From: Siniperca chuatsi
Taxonomy: Eukaryota > Chordata > Actinopteri > Centrarchiformes > Sinipercidae
Length of the DNA: 64,000 nt
Reading direction: 5' to 3'
Assembly: GCF_020085105.1 (NCBI RefSeq)
Contig: NC_058063.1
Span: 17,516,262-17,580,261, forward strand
In this document: piece by piece, positions 37,031 to 49,080 of the stretch
How the letters are laid out: every line of letters begins with the position of its first letter
How positions within the stretch are numbered: position 1 is the first letter of the stretch
The notes under the pieces: generated by a model
Databases searched by the model: none
Seen by the model: the letters and a program-made list of their open reading frames with translations, nothing else
Told to the model about the DNA's origin: nothing
Position numbers and translations under genes: made by a program

Positions 37031-37915
37031 CTCACTCACAGTCACTGCCTGTTTGCAGTGGGTTAGTCACTCTGTCTGTTTACCGTTTAGCTCCTCCCTG
37101 CAGGTTTTAGAACATCACTCATTCAGTCAGGTATTTGTCTGCTGCTTTGGCTACACCGTGTTCTGTAAATTTTACCCTGAGGTCACATCGTCGTGCTCAG
37201 CTGGAGCAAAGTTGTTTCAGGAAAGTGTACAAAGTTTTGTCGTCTTACTGTAACATACTGTGTCATAATTTCCAGCTGTGTACATGTTTGAGCAAAAGCC
37301 AAAATGTGATCATCTAATTGCTCAGGATAATAAATGTGTGTGTGGAAAATGTAGAAAACCACCTGAGATAATAATAACATGTACAAAAATGTCAGCAAAC
37401 TACAATGTGCCATGTGCTCTTCTTGTGGACCATGTGAGTGTATCCTGATTTAATATGTATTATTCCCTTTTTATTTAAGTTATTTCACATTATACAGGCA
37501 AAGTTTGGGCAATTTTTCCATCTTGAAATCAGTCCAGAGATATGAGAATAAATTAATTAAGTTTTTATTACTATGTGTGTGTGTGTGTGTGTGTGTGTGT
37601 CAAGGTCAGCTAATCCACACTGTCTTATGACTCTAATTTAAGAAGAAGTTCCTCTGACATCAGAAATACAGTTAAACATTTTTATTGTCCAAACTGAGAG
37701 TGTGGGAGGAAACCGGAGCACCCGGAGTAAACCCACGCCGACACAGGGAGAAACTCCACACAGCAACAAGAGTCGGGGCCGGTGTGACCCTGACCTTGAT
37801 TCTGTGGGGCCACAGTGTTAACAACTGAGCCACTGTGCGGCCCTATAGTCTTCTGACTGTGGACATTGCTGCAATGTTGCAAACCTCCTCCACCTGCGGC
37901 TGCTGGTGTGCTGCT

Positions 37916-38508
37916 TTATATAATGAGAGCAATTAGAACAAATGCAGCTATTAAACATACGTGGAAAGCAACGGCCTGGAGCACATCCTTCCAGGAACTG
38001 CGGGAGGCAGCTTTCTTTGCGAGCCAAGCAGGAAAGTCTTTGATTTGAGCCTGCAAAGACTGGACGAGGGCTGCGTCCACAACTGGATCCTGTAATACTA
38101 TTACAGACTCCAGCAGGCGCCTCCCGCAGAACTTCTTCTGCAGGTCCTTCACCACAGCCTTGCAGACTCTCTTGGTGTTCTTCACCTCCGGGCAGAAGCC
38201 TTCAGTGACAGTGAGTCCCTCCATCGTCTGGTTTACCAGGTGTCTGATGTGGGAGACCCACTCCTCCTGGCTGCGGTTCTGGAGAGCGTGACACTTAATC
38301 AACACTCTCGTCGTCAGCAGGGTAACAAACCACCGGAGCTGGGTCTCACTTTCTGCCTCGGTTGTCGAATCACAGCCAGAGGCAGAAGGATCAGCAGACT
38401 CGGGGATGTTTGAGATCGGTCCATGGTGTCCCCAGAGTTGATTTGCTTCTGTAGGCAATCCTCTGGTGTATCTTCTTGAGATACGGCACTTTTTTGTGGT
38501 TCTTCCAT
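37916..38508 (-). pseudogene. Unknown tail-anchored protein, copy 3, one-base frameshift
   Basis: Collinear with 22175-22768, but one C is missing near 38401 (actcgggg against actccgggg). The frame starting at the usual Met therefore ends after 64 residues, while the rest of the domain and the membrane anchor stay open in the next frame down to 37916. As in TRIM copy 3, the single-base loss in a short run could be an assembly error. Confidence 0.6.
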
Positions 38509-38632
38509 TTTCTAGGATGCGTACTGTATTCAGCAGTTTCTGATGTGTGCTTTGATCCTGAATGTGGGGAACTATGTGCTGCTGATGAGTCATGGATTCT
38601 AGAATGGATTCTAGAACGCCTTTGAGAGGTCA

Positions 38633-38664
38633 CACACGCGCACACACACACACACACACACACA
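38633..38664. repeat. (CA)n microsatellite, unit 3
   Basis: Short version of the CA tract found upstream of the anchored-protein gene in each unit. Confidence 0.9.
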
Positions 38665-39152
38665 AACAGACAACTCTGGACTTACAAGACACCACAAACA
38701 AATCATACAATACTACAGAGAAAGAAAAGTCCAAAAAGATCGAAAACCTACTCTAATAACTTTCACAGTCATATCTTCAGACGTTCATTGTCTTCAACAA
38801 AATTCATCAATCACAAACAAAAAACATTTACTATTTAATACAGGAGAAGTCTTAATAAATATTTATTATATAGTCCATCTTGCCTTTTCCTATGTTGGCA
38901 AACTTAAACACTTCAAAATAAAACACCCATTCCAATTGTTTATCATCTGTTCACCAGAATATTGCAGCTTTTTTCTCTTTTTTGAGCCATTTCATGGAAA
39001 ATTAACTCTTAAATCATCCTAAAAGAAAATGCAACTAATTTTCCACGTCTCCCAAACCACACAGCTCACACAATCTGTTTTCCTTCTAATATTGTTTGCA
39101 AACCAGAGGATGAATACCAGTTCTCAACTGTGCAACTTAAGATATATATTCT

Positions 39153-40680
39153 ATGTATCACCTCTTTGCTCTCTGCTTACTCTCTCACTACTCAGATCCT
39201 TTACTTGAGTCAACGTAACAATACTGCAATATAAAACCAAAAAGTAATGTACTAGAAATGATTTCACGTAAAAGTATTATGAGCAAATGTACTGAAAGTC
39301 AAAAGTAAAATAGTCATAATTCAGAAACAACTCCTGTGACAGTGTTTTACTCTTATATATTATAATACTGAATTATTATGACTGATGCATCAATGTGTCA
39401 GTAGCAGTTTTATGTTGCCTTTGGTCAGGATGGAGCTAGTTTATATACTGTTGGGTAGTTTAATGTATAACAGTTCATCATATTTCATAAGATGATCATT
39501 TGTTTTGTTTGTAAAATCTAACGTGACATGATGAACTTGTTAGCAAACAGTTGCTTATTTACACATCCAGCAATTACGGAGCATCATTGATGTTCATGTG
39601 GAGTCATGTTTCTCGCCCCCTGATGAATATTCACTCTCTTTTAGCTCTGTTTTTGGTCTCCACCAACTCCTGAGGGAAATATCTGGCTCTTTAGCTGCTA
39701 AATGCTCCACTATGTTCACCAGCTTGTCTCTAACTGTGTCTGTCTGCCATTTGGTGCTAAGCAGGTAGTGTACAGTGGGGTTTCAGAGCTTTCTCGCTAC
39801 GAGAGCGATGAGAATGAAGCAAAACAGTAAAGTTGCCTGCCGAACAGATAAACAGCGAACTGAAAGTTGTTATAAAATTCTGTAAAGTCGAGGGGAGCTG
39901 CAGATTCAGGTGATACATTTTTGTAGTTTCATCACTACAAGCGACCCCTTTCACATAGTCATTTGGTGCATTGTTATTATAGATAATATTGACTATAGCC
40001 ATTTTAGGTCCTGTATTTTAGCAAATTACATTCCACCACTGAGACTCTCATATTTCATTAACAGCAGCTTTTGTGTTTGAGCTGATGAAAAAGGATAAAT
40101 TGCATAATTCTTTGTCTAAATGTGCAGTTTTTGCATTACTGCAAAATCCCTTAACAAAAACCATGAAATAAAGTTAATACAATAAAAGTTTTTTTTTAAT
40201 TCATGTACAGACTATTTTCTTACACTACTACACACACAACAGACACCCAAACACACACACACCACACACCAGCAGCAGGGTAGAGACAGACACACATCTT
40301 TCTTAATCAACTGTAGTCTTGAATCTGATTGGTAGTTGCGAGCACATGTACACACCTGTGCTCTACTGCAGTCGACATAGTAGAAATAGATTTTGAATCA
40401 TCCACACACACACCCACTCACAATCAGAAGTGGAGTAATTGACTCACAATGCATTCAACTGAATCTCTTTTGTATAATTAACAGTGGTGAAATCTGTTCG
40501 AGGTGGAGCTAACTTTAACTACTTTTTATCCTATTTATCAACAAAGTGAATGAGTCAAATTATTCCTTTAACCTGCAAAGTAAGTAGTAACTATTGCTGT
40601 CAAATAAATGTAATAGAGTAAGAAGTACAATATGTGTCTCTGAAGTGGAAAGTAGCATAAAATGGAAATCTTCTTTTCCT
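39153..40680. other. Older, diverged relative of the duplicated unit
   Basis: From about 39153 the sequence resembles 24000-24600 but with many more differences. It then runs into unrelated AT-rich DNA (39780-40680) with short (CA)n stretches near 40240 and 40405. No gene is supported. Confidence 0.5.
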
Positions 40681-40681
40681 T

Positions 40682-41130
40682 TCGGCTGTTCCATTTTAGG
40701 GGTCGCCACAGCGAATCATGTGCCTCCATCTAACCCTGTCCTCTGCATCCTCTTCACTCACACCAATTAACTTCATGTCCTCTCTCACTACATCCATAAA
40801 TCTCCTCTTTGGTCTTCCTCTAGACCTCCTGCCTGGCAGCTCCAACCTCAGCATCCTTCTACCAATATATTCACAGTCTCTCCTCTGAACATGTCCAAAC
40901 CACCTCAATGTGGCCTCTCTGACTTTATCTCCGAAACATCTAACATGAGCTGTCCCTCTGATGCACTCACTCCTGATCCTGTCCATCCTCGTCACTCCCA
41001 AAGAGAACCTCAACATCTTAAGGTCTGCTACCTCCAGCTCTGCCTCTTTTCTTTTCTTCCGTGCCACTGTCTCTAAGCTGTACAACATCGCTGGTCTCAC
41101 CACCGTCTTGAACACCTTTCCTTTCATTCT
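40682..41130 (-). mobile_element. RTE-type LINE, 3' part
   Basis: Open for 143 residues (40696-41127). It encodes the C-terminal end of an RTE-like reverse transcriptase: VVRPAMLYSLETVA, LRWFGHVQRRD, RGRPKRRFMDVVREDMK and the final MIRCGDP, a phrase set common in fish RTE copies. The 3' tail (aacagccgaaaggaaaagaag on the minus strand) is also typical. Its 5' part lies beyond the nested Rex1, at 43490-44205. Confidence 0.75.
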
Positions 41131-43489
41131 TCTGAATCAGAAATACTTTATTGATCCCCAAAGGGAAACTCTTTGTTACAGCAGCTCGCCTTTACGTCAG
41201 TGCACACAGGAGAAAGTACTAGCAAAAAATATAATACAATACACTATAAAAACACTATAAAATCAGGTCAGAAAATAAATTAAGTACCAGGTGGGTATAA
41301 GTATAAGATAAAATAAGTGTGAAGTACCAAGTGGGTTTACCGGTTGATGATGATAATACAGTATAATAATACAATGTAATAATATGAGAAATAAGTAGTG
41401 ATGCATGTACTGTCAAGTTAAGTGTAGCTTATTGAGATTATTAAGATATTGCACAGCAGTAATGGAGGTATATAATATCAATATCAATAAATAGGAAAAA
41501 CTAACATAGGAAAACTAAATATTGCACGGGAGTAATACACAGAATATTGCACAATTATTCAAGTATGGCAGAGATGTAATGATCAATGTCCAGTTTAGTG
41601 ACCTAGGGTGATACAGACTAACACTTAGAGGGAGGAGTTAAATAGTTTGATGGCCACAGGCAGGAATGACTTCCTGTGGCGCTCTGTGGTGCTTTTTGGG
41701 GGGATGAGTCTTCCGCTGAAGGTGCTCCTTTGCAGCACGTCATGGAGTGGGCAGGAGACACTGTCCAAGATGGCATGTAGTTTGGCCAGCATCCTCCTCT
41801 CTGACACCACCGCCAGAGAGTCCAGCTCCACCCCCACAATGTCACTGGCCTTACGGATCAGTTTGTTGAGTCTGTTGGCGTCCGCTACCTTCAACCTGCT
41901 GCCCCAGCATGCAACAGCATACAGGATAGCACTGGCTACCACAGACTCATAAAACATCTTCAGCATTGTCCGGCAGATGTTGAAGGACCTCAGCCTCCTC
42001 AGAAAATAGAGGCTGCTCTGGCCCTTCCTGTAAACAGCTTGAGTGTTCTTGGTCTTCTCACCCAGCAGGGCAGGCCGGATGGTAGTGAAAGCACTGGAGA
42101 AGTCAAAAAACATGATCCTCACCATGCTTGCCGGCTTGTCCAAGTGAGTGTGGATGCGGTTTAGCAGGAAGATGATGGCGTCCTCAACTCCCAGTCGGGG
42201 TTGGTAGGCGAACTGAAGGGGGTCCAGGAGGGGTCTGACCATGGGCCGCAGCTGTTCCAGCACTAGTCTCTCCAGGGTCTTCATTATGTGGGAGGTCAGT
42301 AGTCCTTGGAGCCACTGGGACGCGGCGTCTTTGGCACAGGAACGAGGCAAGATGTCTTCCACAGAACAGGGACCCTTTGAAGACTCAGGCTCAGGTTGAA
42401 GACATGTTCATGACAAGGACTCCACATAGCTGGGGGGGCACAGGCTTTTAGCACCCCGGGGCTAACGCCATCGGGGCCTGCAGCCTTTTTTGAATGGAGT
42501 TTCATCAGCTGTCCTCTCACCTGGTCAGTAGTCAGGCACACAGCAGAAGTTACAGGTGGGGGAGGGGGGGAATCGTCAGTGTGAAGAGGGCTGTTAGCCT
42601 GATGGGGAGGGGGGAGCAGAGTACTCTGAAGAGCCTGAGGGCCGACAGCAGCTGAGTTAGAGGGGTGATGAGCAGGAGCCGGTGTGTCAAATCTGTTAAA
42701 GAACAGGTTGGCCCTGTCCAAGCTGCCTTCAACTCTTCTGTTGCCAGTCGGTCTGAAGACAGTAATGGTCTTCATGCCGCTCCAGACCTCTCTCATGTTG
42801 TTCTGCTGGAGTTTCCGCTCCAGCTTCCTCTTGTACTTCTCCTTGGCCTCCCTGATTTTCACCCTCAGGTCGACCTGGATTGCCCTCACCTCCTCCCTAT
42901 TACCATCAGTAAAGGCCCTCCTTTTGGCATTCAGGATGTCCTTGATGTCCTTTGTTACCCAGGGTTTGTTATTTGGATAACAATGGACCATCTTGGTTGG
43001 GACATTGCAGTCCACACAGAAGTTAATGTAGCCAGTAATGCACTCAGTGAGCCCGTCAATGTCATCTCCATGAAGCTCACAGAGTGCATCCCAGTTTGTC
43101 ACCTCAAAACATTCCTGCAGCGTCTCATAGGCCTCCCCTGACCATCTCCTCACTGTCCTTGTGGTCGCGGGCTGCCTTTTAACCAGAGGCACGTAGCAGG
43201 GTTTAAGGTAAACCAGGTTGTGGTCTGACCTACCCAGAGGGGGGAGGGGGGAAGAGCTGTATGCGTCCTTAAGGTTAGCATACAGCAGGTAAAGTGTCCT
43301 CGCCTCTCTAGTAGGACAACTCACATACTGGGTGAAATTATTCAGTGTTGTTGAAACACTGACATGGTTGAAGTCACCCAAGATTAATATGAGTGCACTC
43401 GGGTGTTGAGTCTGTAGTTGTGCTATGGCGGTGTGAATGGTGTTGCACGCCGATGCCAGGTTAGCAGAGGGGGGGGTGTAAACAGAGAG
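41130..43489 (-). mobile_element. Rex1-type LINE nested in the RTE element
   Basis: Minus-strand order: the end of an AP-endonuclease domain ([20 protein letters not shown] then ILGDFNHVS), a linker with NKPWVTKDIKDILNAKRRAF, and a reverse transcriptase start with KKAAGPDGVSPGVLK and FFDFSSAFTT. This passes directly to the late YRKGQSSLYFLRRLRSFN and FLPVAIKLFNSSL. FSSAF and SLYFLRRLRSF are hallmark Rex1 regions. The catalytic FxDD core between them is missing, so about 100 or more residues are deleted, and there is a frame change near 42300-42360. The 3' UTR ends in tactttattgatccccaaag, seen at many fish LINE ends. The element is 5' truncated. Confidence 0.75.
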
Positions 43490-44205
43490 CCAATCCTTGA
43501 TGCAAACCCACCTCCACCTTGAACTCCTCTGTCACACCTACAGCACACCTCACCACAGTCTTACAGCTCTCATACATGTCCTGCACCACTCTAACATACT
43601 TCTCTGCCACTCCAGACTTCCTCATATAATACCACAGCTTCTCTCTTGGCACCCTGTCATACGCTTTCTCTAAATCTACGAAGACACAATGCAACTCCCT
43701 ATGACCTTCTCTGTACTTCTCCATCAGCATCCTCAAAGCAAATACTGCATCTGTTGTACTCTTTCTAGGCATGAAACCATAATGCTGTCACCTCTGCCCT
43801 TAGCCTAGCTACCACTACTCTTTCCCACAACTTCATTGTATGGCTCATCAGCTTTATTCCTCTGTAGTTGCCACAGCTCTGCACATCTCCCTTGTTCTTA
43901 AAAATTGGCACAGTACACTTCTCCATTCATCGGGCATCCTCTCACTCTCCAAGATCTTGTTAAACAAACTAGTCAGAAACTCTACTGCCACCTCTCCTAG
44001 ACACTTCCATACCTCCACAGGTATGTCATCAGGACCAAATGCCTTTCCACTGTTCATCCTCTTCAACGTCCTCCTCACTTCACTCTTGCTAATCTTTGCT
44101 ACTTCCTGCTCCACACCAGTCACCTCTTCTACTTTTCGTTCCCTTTCATTTTCCTCATTCATTAACTCTTCAAAGTACTCCTTCCATCTTCATTCTTCCC
44201 ACACT
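43490..44205 (-). mobile_element. RTE-type LINE, 5' part
   Basis: Reverse-transcriptase N-terminal half with GKAFGPDDIPVEVWKCLGEVA and FNKILESERMPDEWR (43854-44162), then [37 protein letters not shown] and [13 protein letters not shown] (43461-43772). The frame changes between the two parts. It stops just before the expected catalytic FADD segment, which is also absent from the 3' part at 40682-41130. Confidence 0.75.
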
Positions 44206-44459
<254 letters not shown>

Positions 44460-46371
44460 TAGTTAAGTAGAAGAAGTAGAAGCATATAAGACAGTACAGT
44501 AGACAGTACAAAATTACCTCAAAATTCTTCTTAAGTACAGTACTTGAGTAAATGTCTTTTGAATGTCAGTTAACAAATCTAAACAAGTTTTTTAAAAAGC
44601 TTGCTAAAGAACACAGTCTACAACTCTACATTGTGAAAAGTATTCTGAGGAATGTTTTCTTCTCTCAGTTTTCTGGTAAGCTCAAAGAAAAACCTGAATC
44701 AGACGGCATGTTCAATGGCCAAACAAGGAAACGGTAAGAGTGATTAATTTAAGAAATGAGTCATGCAATAAACATCTGAGATCACTTAAATGTGTGTTAA
44801 TATCCAGCTGTGATGTCAACAGGTTAAAATTAAGTGATTTATCGTGCCGGAAGTAATTTCACCATATTCTTTATTTAGCTGTGCTTTATGAGCACTGCTG
44901 CTGTGCTGCTTTCCGGTAATAATCCTTTAGGCTACTAATAATTATTAAAACCTTTTTTGATAAATACCACCGAGCATTAGCTAAAAAACTTCCCCCTTTT
45001 TGAAACAAGCAGGTCACTTTTTGTTAGAACTGAAGAAGAGAGAGAAACAACAGCAACAAAATCAAATGAAGCAGATAGTTATCAATACACAGTAAAAAAT
45101 TAGGTGAGTTCAGTATTCATGTTAAATTATGTTTTGACCCATCACTTGGCCAAAAAACTGCTAAATTAAAGAACACCTTTGACTACAAAATGAAACAACA
45201 ACAATCACGCAAGCCCTTATGTCCAAACCAGCAATATATTCCTACAGACAGCAACCACCGTCCTCAGTGTAGCCTCACTAGAATTAACCAGAAAAACTGA
45301 GACAGTTAAACAAAAATGGCCGACAATAAATAAAAAGAGCTATGGACACCACAGAGGGTGCAACAAGTATTATCAGTCTGCATAAATTAAACAGTCTGTC
45401 ACTTCTTATAGAATCAACATCACCAAAGCAGACAACACGAACATGTAGAAACTCAGGGAAGTTTTGAGTGAGTCCTACACCCTTGAACCAGGAAAAAACA
45501 GCATGTAAAAGCAGCATGTAAATAGATTTGAACAACTCTGTCTTACTGATGTCAAAACCAAATGAGTCAATGATTAAATCTGTTGTCGCACACAAAAGAC
45601 AAACAATCTGAAACAAAATCCTTTATTTAACCAGGTTAAAGCCGAGAATTTAGAATTTAAATCCTGAGTATCAAGATTGCCCAGACACTTTGCATTCATG
45701 TCCAATTGGTGAGACGGCTTTTGGAAAAGCCTGATAGTTCAAAAACGTCAGTACACCTGTATTGTTCTCACCCGCACTGACAATACCACCTGTCACATCA
45801 AAACATATCATATTCACTATTATGTAATTTGATCCTGGTGCTTGTGACACAGTAGTACATTCAGATCAGCAGTACAGTATGTCCTTAACCAGAGTCACAA
45901 CCATTTGTACAAGCATTATCAGGTTGCATAAATTAAACAGTCTGCCACTTTTTATGCAATCAACATCACCAAAGCAGACACCACAGACATGTAGAAACTC
46001 AGGGAAGTTTTGAGTGAGTCCTACACCCTTGAACCAGGAAAAAAAACAGCATGTAAATAGATTTGCAGGGTTTTACAACAACAACAACTATCTTACTGAC
46101 GTCAAAAGCAAATTAAATGCTGATGATTAAATCTGTTGTCGCACACAAAAGACAAAAAATCTGTAACAAAATCCTTTATTTAACCAGGTTAAAGTCAAGA
46201 TTAGAATCTAAATCTGTCTCAATTTTAAAATGTAGGTTCTGCAGGCTCATACAGTATTTCTTGGAAAAAGCTGCATAAAAGTGGTTGAAAAGTTAGTCAA
46301 GCTTATCACTCGATTGAAAAGTATGTACAGGTCCTGCGTGCAAGTGAATCGAAAACCTGTGAGAAAACATC
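44460..46371. other. Diverged relative of the duplicated unit, second part
   Basis: 44960-45650 matches about 24650-25420 with many differences. 45655-45910 matches the block at 8530-8790. 45910-46366 repeats part of the first stretch again (aattaaacagtctgccac through ccaggaaaaa), so there is an internal duplication of about 200-300 bp. No gene is seen. Confidence 0.5.
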
Positions 46372-46779
46372 TGTCACGCACTAACAGGCAGAGGACACCA
46401 AGATGGATTGAAATGTCTTTATTTGAGATGACAGCCAGCAATGGAGAGTGTAGAGATAGGTAGAGTGGATCTGGGGAAGTTTACCGGAGGGAAGCCACAG
46501 GAGACCGGAGAGACCAAGGAGGAATGGAGAAACCACAGAGGACTGGCGATGACTCGGGGGACTGGAGAACACTCGGGAAACTGGAGAGACCACGGGGAAC
46601 TGGAGAGACACAGGAATAGTCTAGTGCATGGAGTCCTATCCACAAACGAGGTTGGACACTGAGTGTGGAGAGCGGAGTGATTTTATCTTGGGTGTGATTG
46701 GGGCTGATTAAGGGCAGGAGTGTAATTAGGAGCAGGTGTGGGTGATTATGGGCTGGTGAGGACATGACAGGCTGTGACA
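46372..46779 (-). mobile_element. Solo LTR fossil, 408 bp, with 5-bp target repeat
   Basis: The minus strand begins TGTCACAGCCTGTCATG, has a CAAGATAAAATC box, an AAATAAAGAC poly(A) signal and ends TTAGTGCGTGACA. acatc lies on both sides (46367-46371 and 46780-46784). The empty site can be read in the related sequence at 7540-7550 (caacatctgactagataag). No internal region remains, as expected after LTR-LTR recombination. It is a different subfamily from the LTRs at 16717 and 32464. Confidence 0.8.
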
Positions 46780-46784
46780 ACATC

Positions 46785-47370
46785 TGATTAGATAAGAGAA
46801 CTAAATGTGCTTTAACATGTTTATGTTCACTACATATTTATATTACTCTTGTAAATTTCTGTATCGACTATAAGTAAATATTGTATTTTGTAAAAACTAA
46901 TTTAAGATCATACTAATGTTCTTTTGTGTACTTAGCTTCTATACTTACTATACTGTACATAAGGAAATGCAGGAAAAACACCCTGATGAAGGCAGGATAG
47001 CCAAAAATGTTCAGTGAGAACAGCATGGTGCACTGGAGAAAAGTTATGTGATATGTTTTAATTTTTATGGCCTTACAGTAAAGCTCACACTAGTCTGTAT
47101 GTGTTCTCAAACTTATCAAAATTAGAAATAATGTGAATAATAAAAAAAATTTCCTATTTCAAACCAGAAGCTGTTACAGATGCTACTTATGTCAATTGGC
47201 TATAATTCATGACCAAATTAAAACCACTATTCAAAATGATCACTAGAAGCAAGATGAGACTATTTTCTTTGTCCTTTTAAAGGATAAGAATGGCCAGAGG
47301 TGTTTTTAGGATTTCAAAAGATCTCCAGATGTCTAGGGCTTTTTATGTGACAAAAATGAAAAAAAGATAT
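46785..47370. other. Spacer; end of the diverged unit
   Basis: 46785-46975 still matches 15585-15740 (ctgtacataaggaaatgcagg), so the diverged unit ends near 46975. The remainder has no recognisable feature. Confidence 0.45.
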
Positions 47371-48036
47371 TTAAAGTTACTACAAGGAGCTTTTAACTGC
47401 GTCTTAATTTAATTTAATAGTGATGCCTCTATATGACCTACATAAGCAAACGAGACCATCAACGAGAAGATTGGCTATTTCTATATAGTTATTCTTACCT
47501 CTTCCTCCTAGACAGGAATGTAATATATTTGGCTGCGTACAGTCCATGGAGGTATAGGTCACGGTGGACATTACTGTAATACAACTGGCTTATAATGTAA
47601 CATTTTGCTACCAAGCTATATCTTGCTGTTGGGCTATTATTATGAAGACATAACATTACTAGGGAATGTTAATAACTTTAGCTTTCTCAACAAAATTAGG
47701 CTATTACCAAGCAATTGAATGTCAGTTGTAGGCTTACATGTAACCTAGGTGTATAAACAGTACTAAAACAAAGTTTTCTTTGTTTTACCATTGTCATATT
47801 TCAGTTTTTAATCTCAAATAGCCACAGAGATATTACCTCATTGCTATGCATCCTGCAAACAGCTGTTTAAAAAAGTAAAATAGTATTAAAAATAAGTTGT
47901 GTCTTTCTTTCATTCGCTTCCAAAAGAAATGCACGTGCTAGCCAGATACGACACGAGGCGGTGGAAACACTACCGGTTTTGTCCATAGGGACAGCCGGAA
48001 TCAACGCAAAATGAAAGTTCCTTGTAGTAACTTTAA
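47371..48036. mobile_element. TTAA-flanked MITE, 666 bp
   Basis: The ends are inverted copies of each other: ttaaagttactacaaggagc at 47371 and its complement ending ctttaa at 48036, matching over about 22 bases with one mismatch. TTAA at both ends fits piggyBac-type target preference. There is no transposase inside, so it is a non-autonomous element. Confidence 0.65.
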
Positions 48037-48510
48037 GATACTCAAAAATGATACGTACGACTCATGTTTTATAAACATATTAACTGTGGTTACTACACTG
48101 CTTACTTCTTTTGTTTCCCACTTATAACATGTTTTTCAGATAGATAAATAATCATCTGATTATTTCTTTGTAGGTTTACTTGTATTGTCAATGTCACCAC
48201 TTAAGCCATTCATCGTCAACGTATTTAGAGAAGCGAATAAACCTAATTAACAAAGTTTGCAGCATGTACAGTAGGTACAGTAGAATACAAACTCAACCCA
48301 GTCACACTAAGCTTGCTAAAATTAGTTGTTAAGTGCTACCTAGCTTGTTATTGTTGTCTGTCTGGCTACTAAAAACAGACTTGGTGATATGTTCCTTCAT
48401 TACGATGAACATGGGTACTGTATTAATCTGCAGCTGAAAATAGTCCCCAACAAATACACGATTTACTCCTGTTTAAGTAACGTTTGATAAAAACTACAGT
48501 AACCAGCTGT
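48037..48510. other. Spacer without recognisable features
   Basis: AT-rich, with no coding region supported on either strand. Confidence 0.4.
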
Positions 48511-49080
48511 TTTAGAAATTATTTAGCCTTTTTAGCCTTGCTAGCATTAGCGGTCCACCATTTTGGTCCGGACTGAAATATCTCTTTTGAAATTTTGTAC
48601 AGACATTCATGGTGCCCAGATGATGAATCCTGATTTGATGATCCCCTGATTTTTCCTCGAGCGTCACCATGAGGTTCACATTTGTGGCTTTGAGTGAAAT
48701 GCTCAACAACTACTGGATAGATCACCATGACATTTGGTGCAGACATGTATGGTCTCCTCAGGATGAATTGTAATAAATGTGATGATCCTCTGATTTTTCA
48801 TCTAGCCTTATAATCAGGTCAAACTTTTTTTTTTGTTCAATACTTTATGACCTAATACCTGCAAAAACTAATAAATGTGTGTTTAGTGCTAATTTTAGCA
48901 TGCTAACAAACCTGTGTAGCTACAGCATGTTTGTATTTCTATTGTGGAAGCGGAGCAGGTCTGAAACATGTTGGTCTGACAGTAAAGTTGTTCTGTCTAC
49001 TACAAGTGTTGCTGGAGTTTTTATCTCTTCAGTATTTCCATTGTGAGCATGTTAGCATGCTGAATTAGCATTTAGCTCTC
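48510..49080. repeat. Dispersed repeat fragments (atgctaacaaacctgtgtag type)
   Basis: Contains short phrases (gatgatcctctgatttttcatctag, gtgctaattttagcatgctaac) that recur at 54570-54900 and are common in fish genomes. Family uncertain. Confidence 0.45.
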
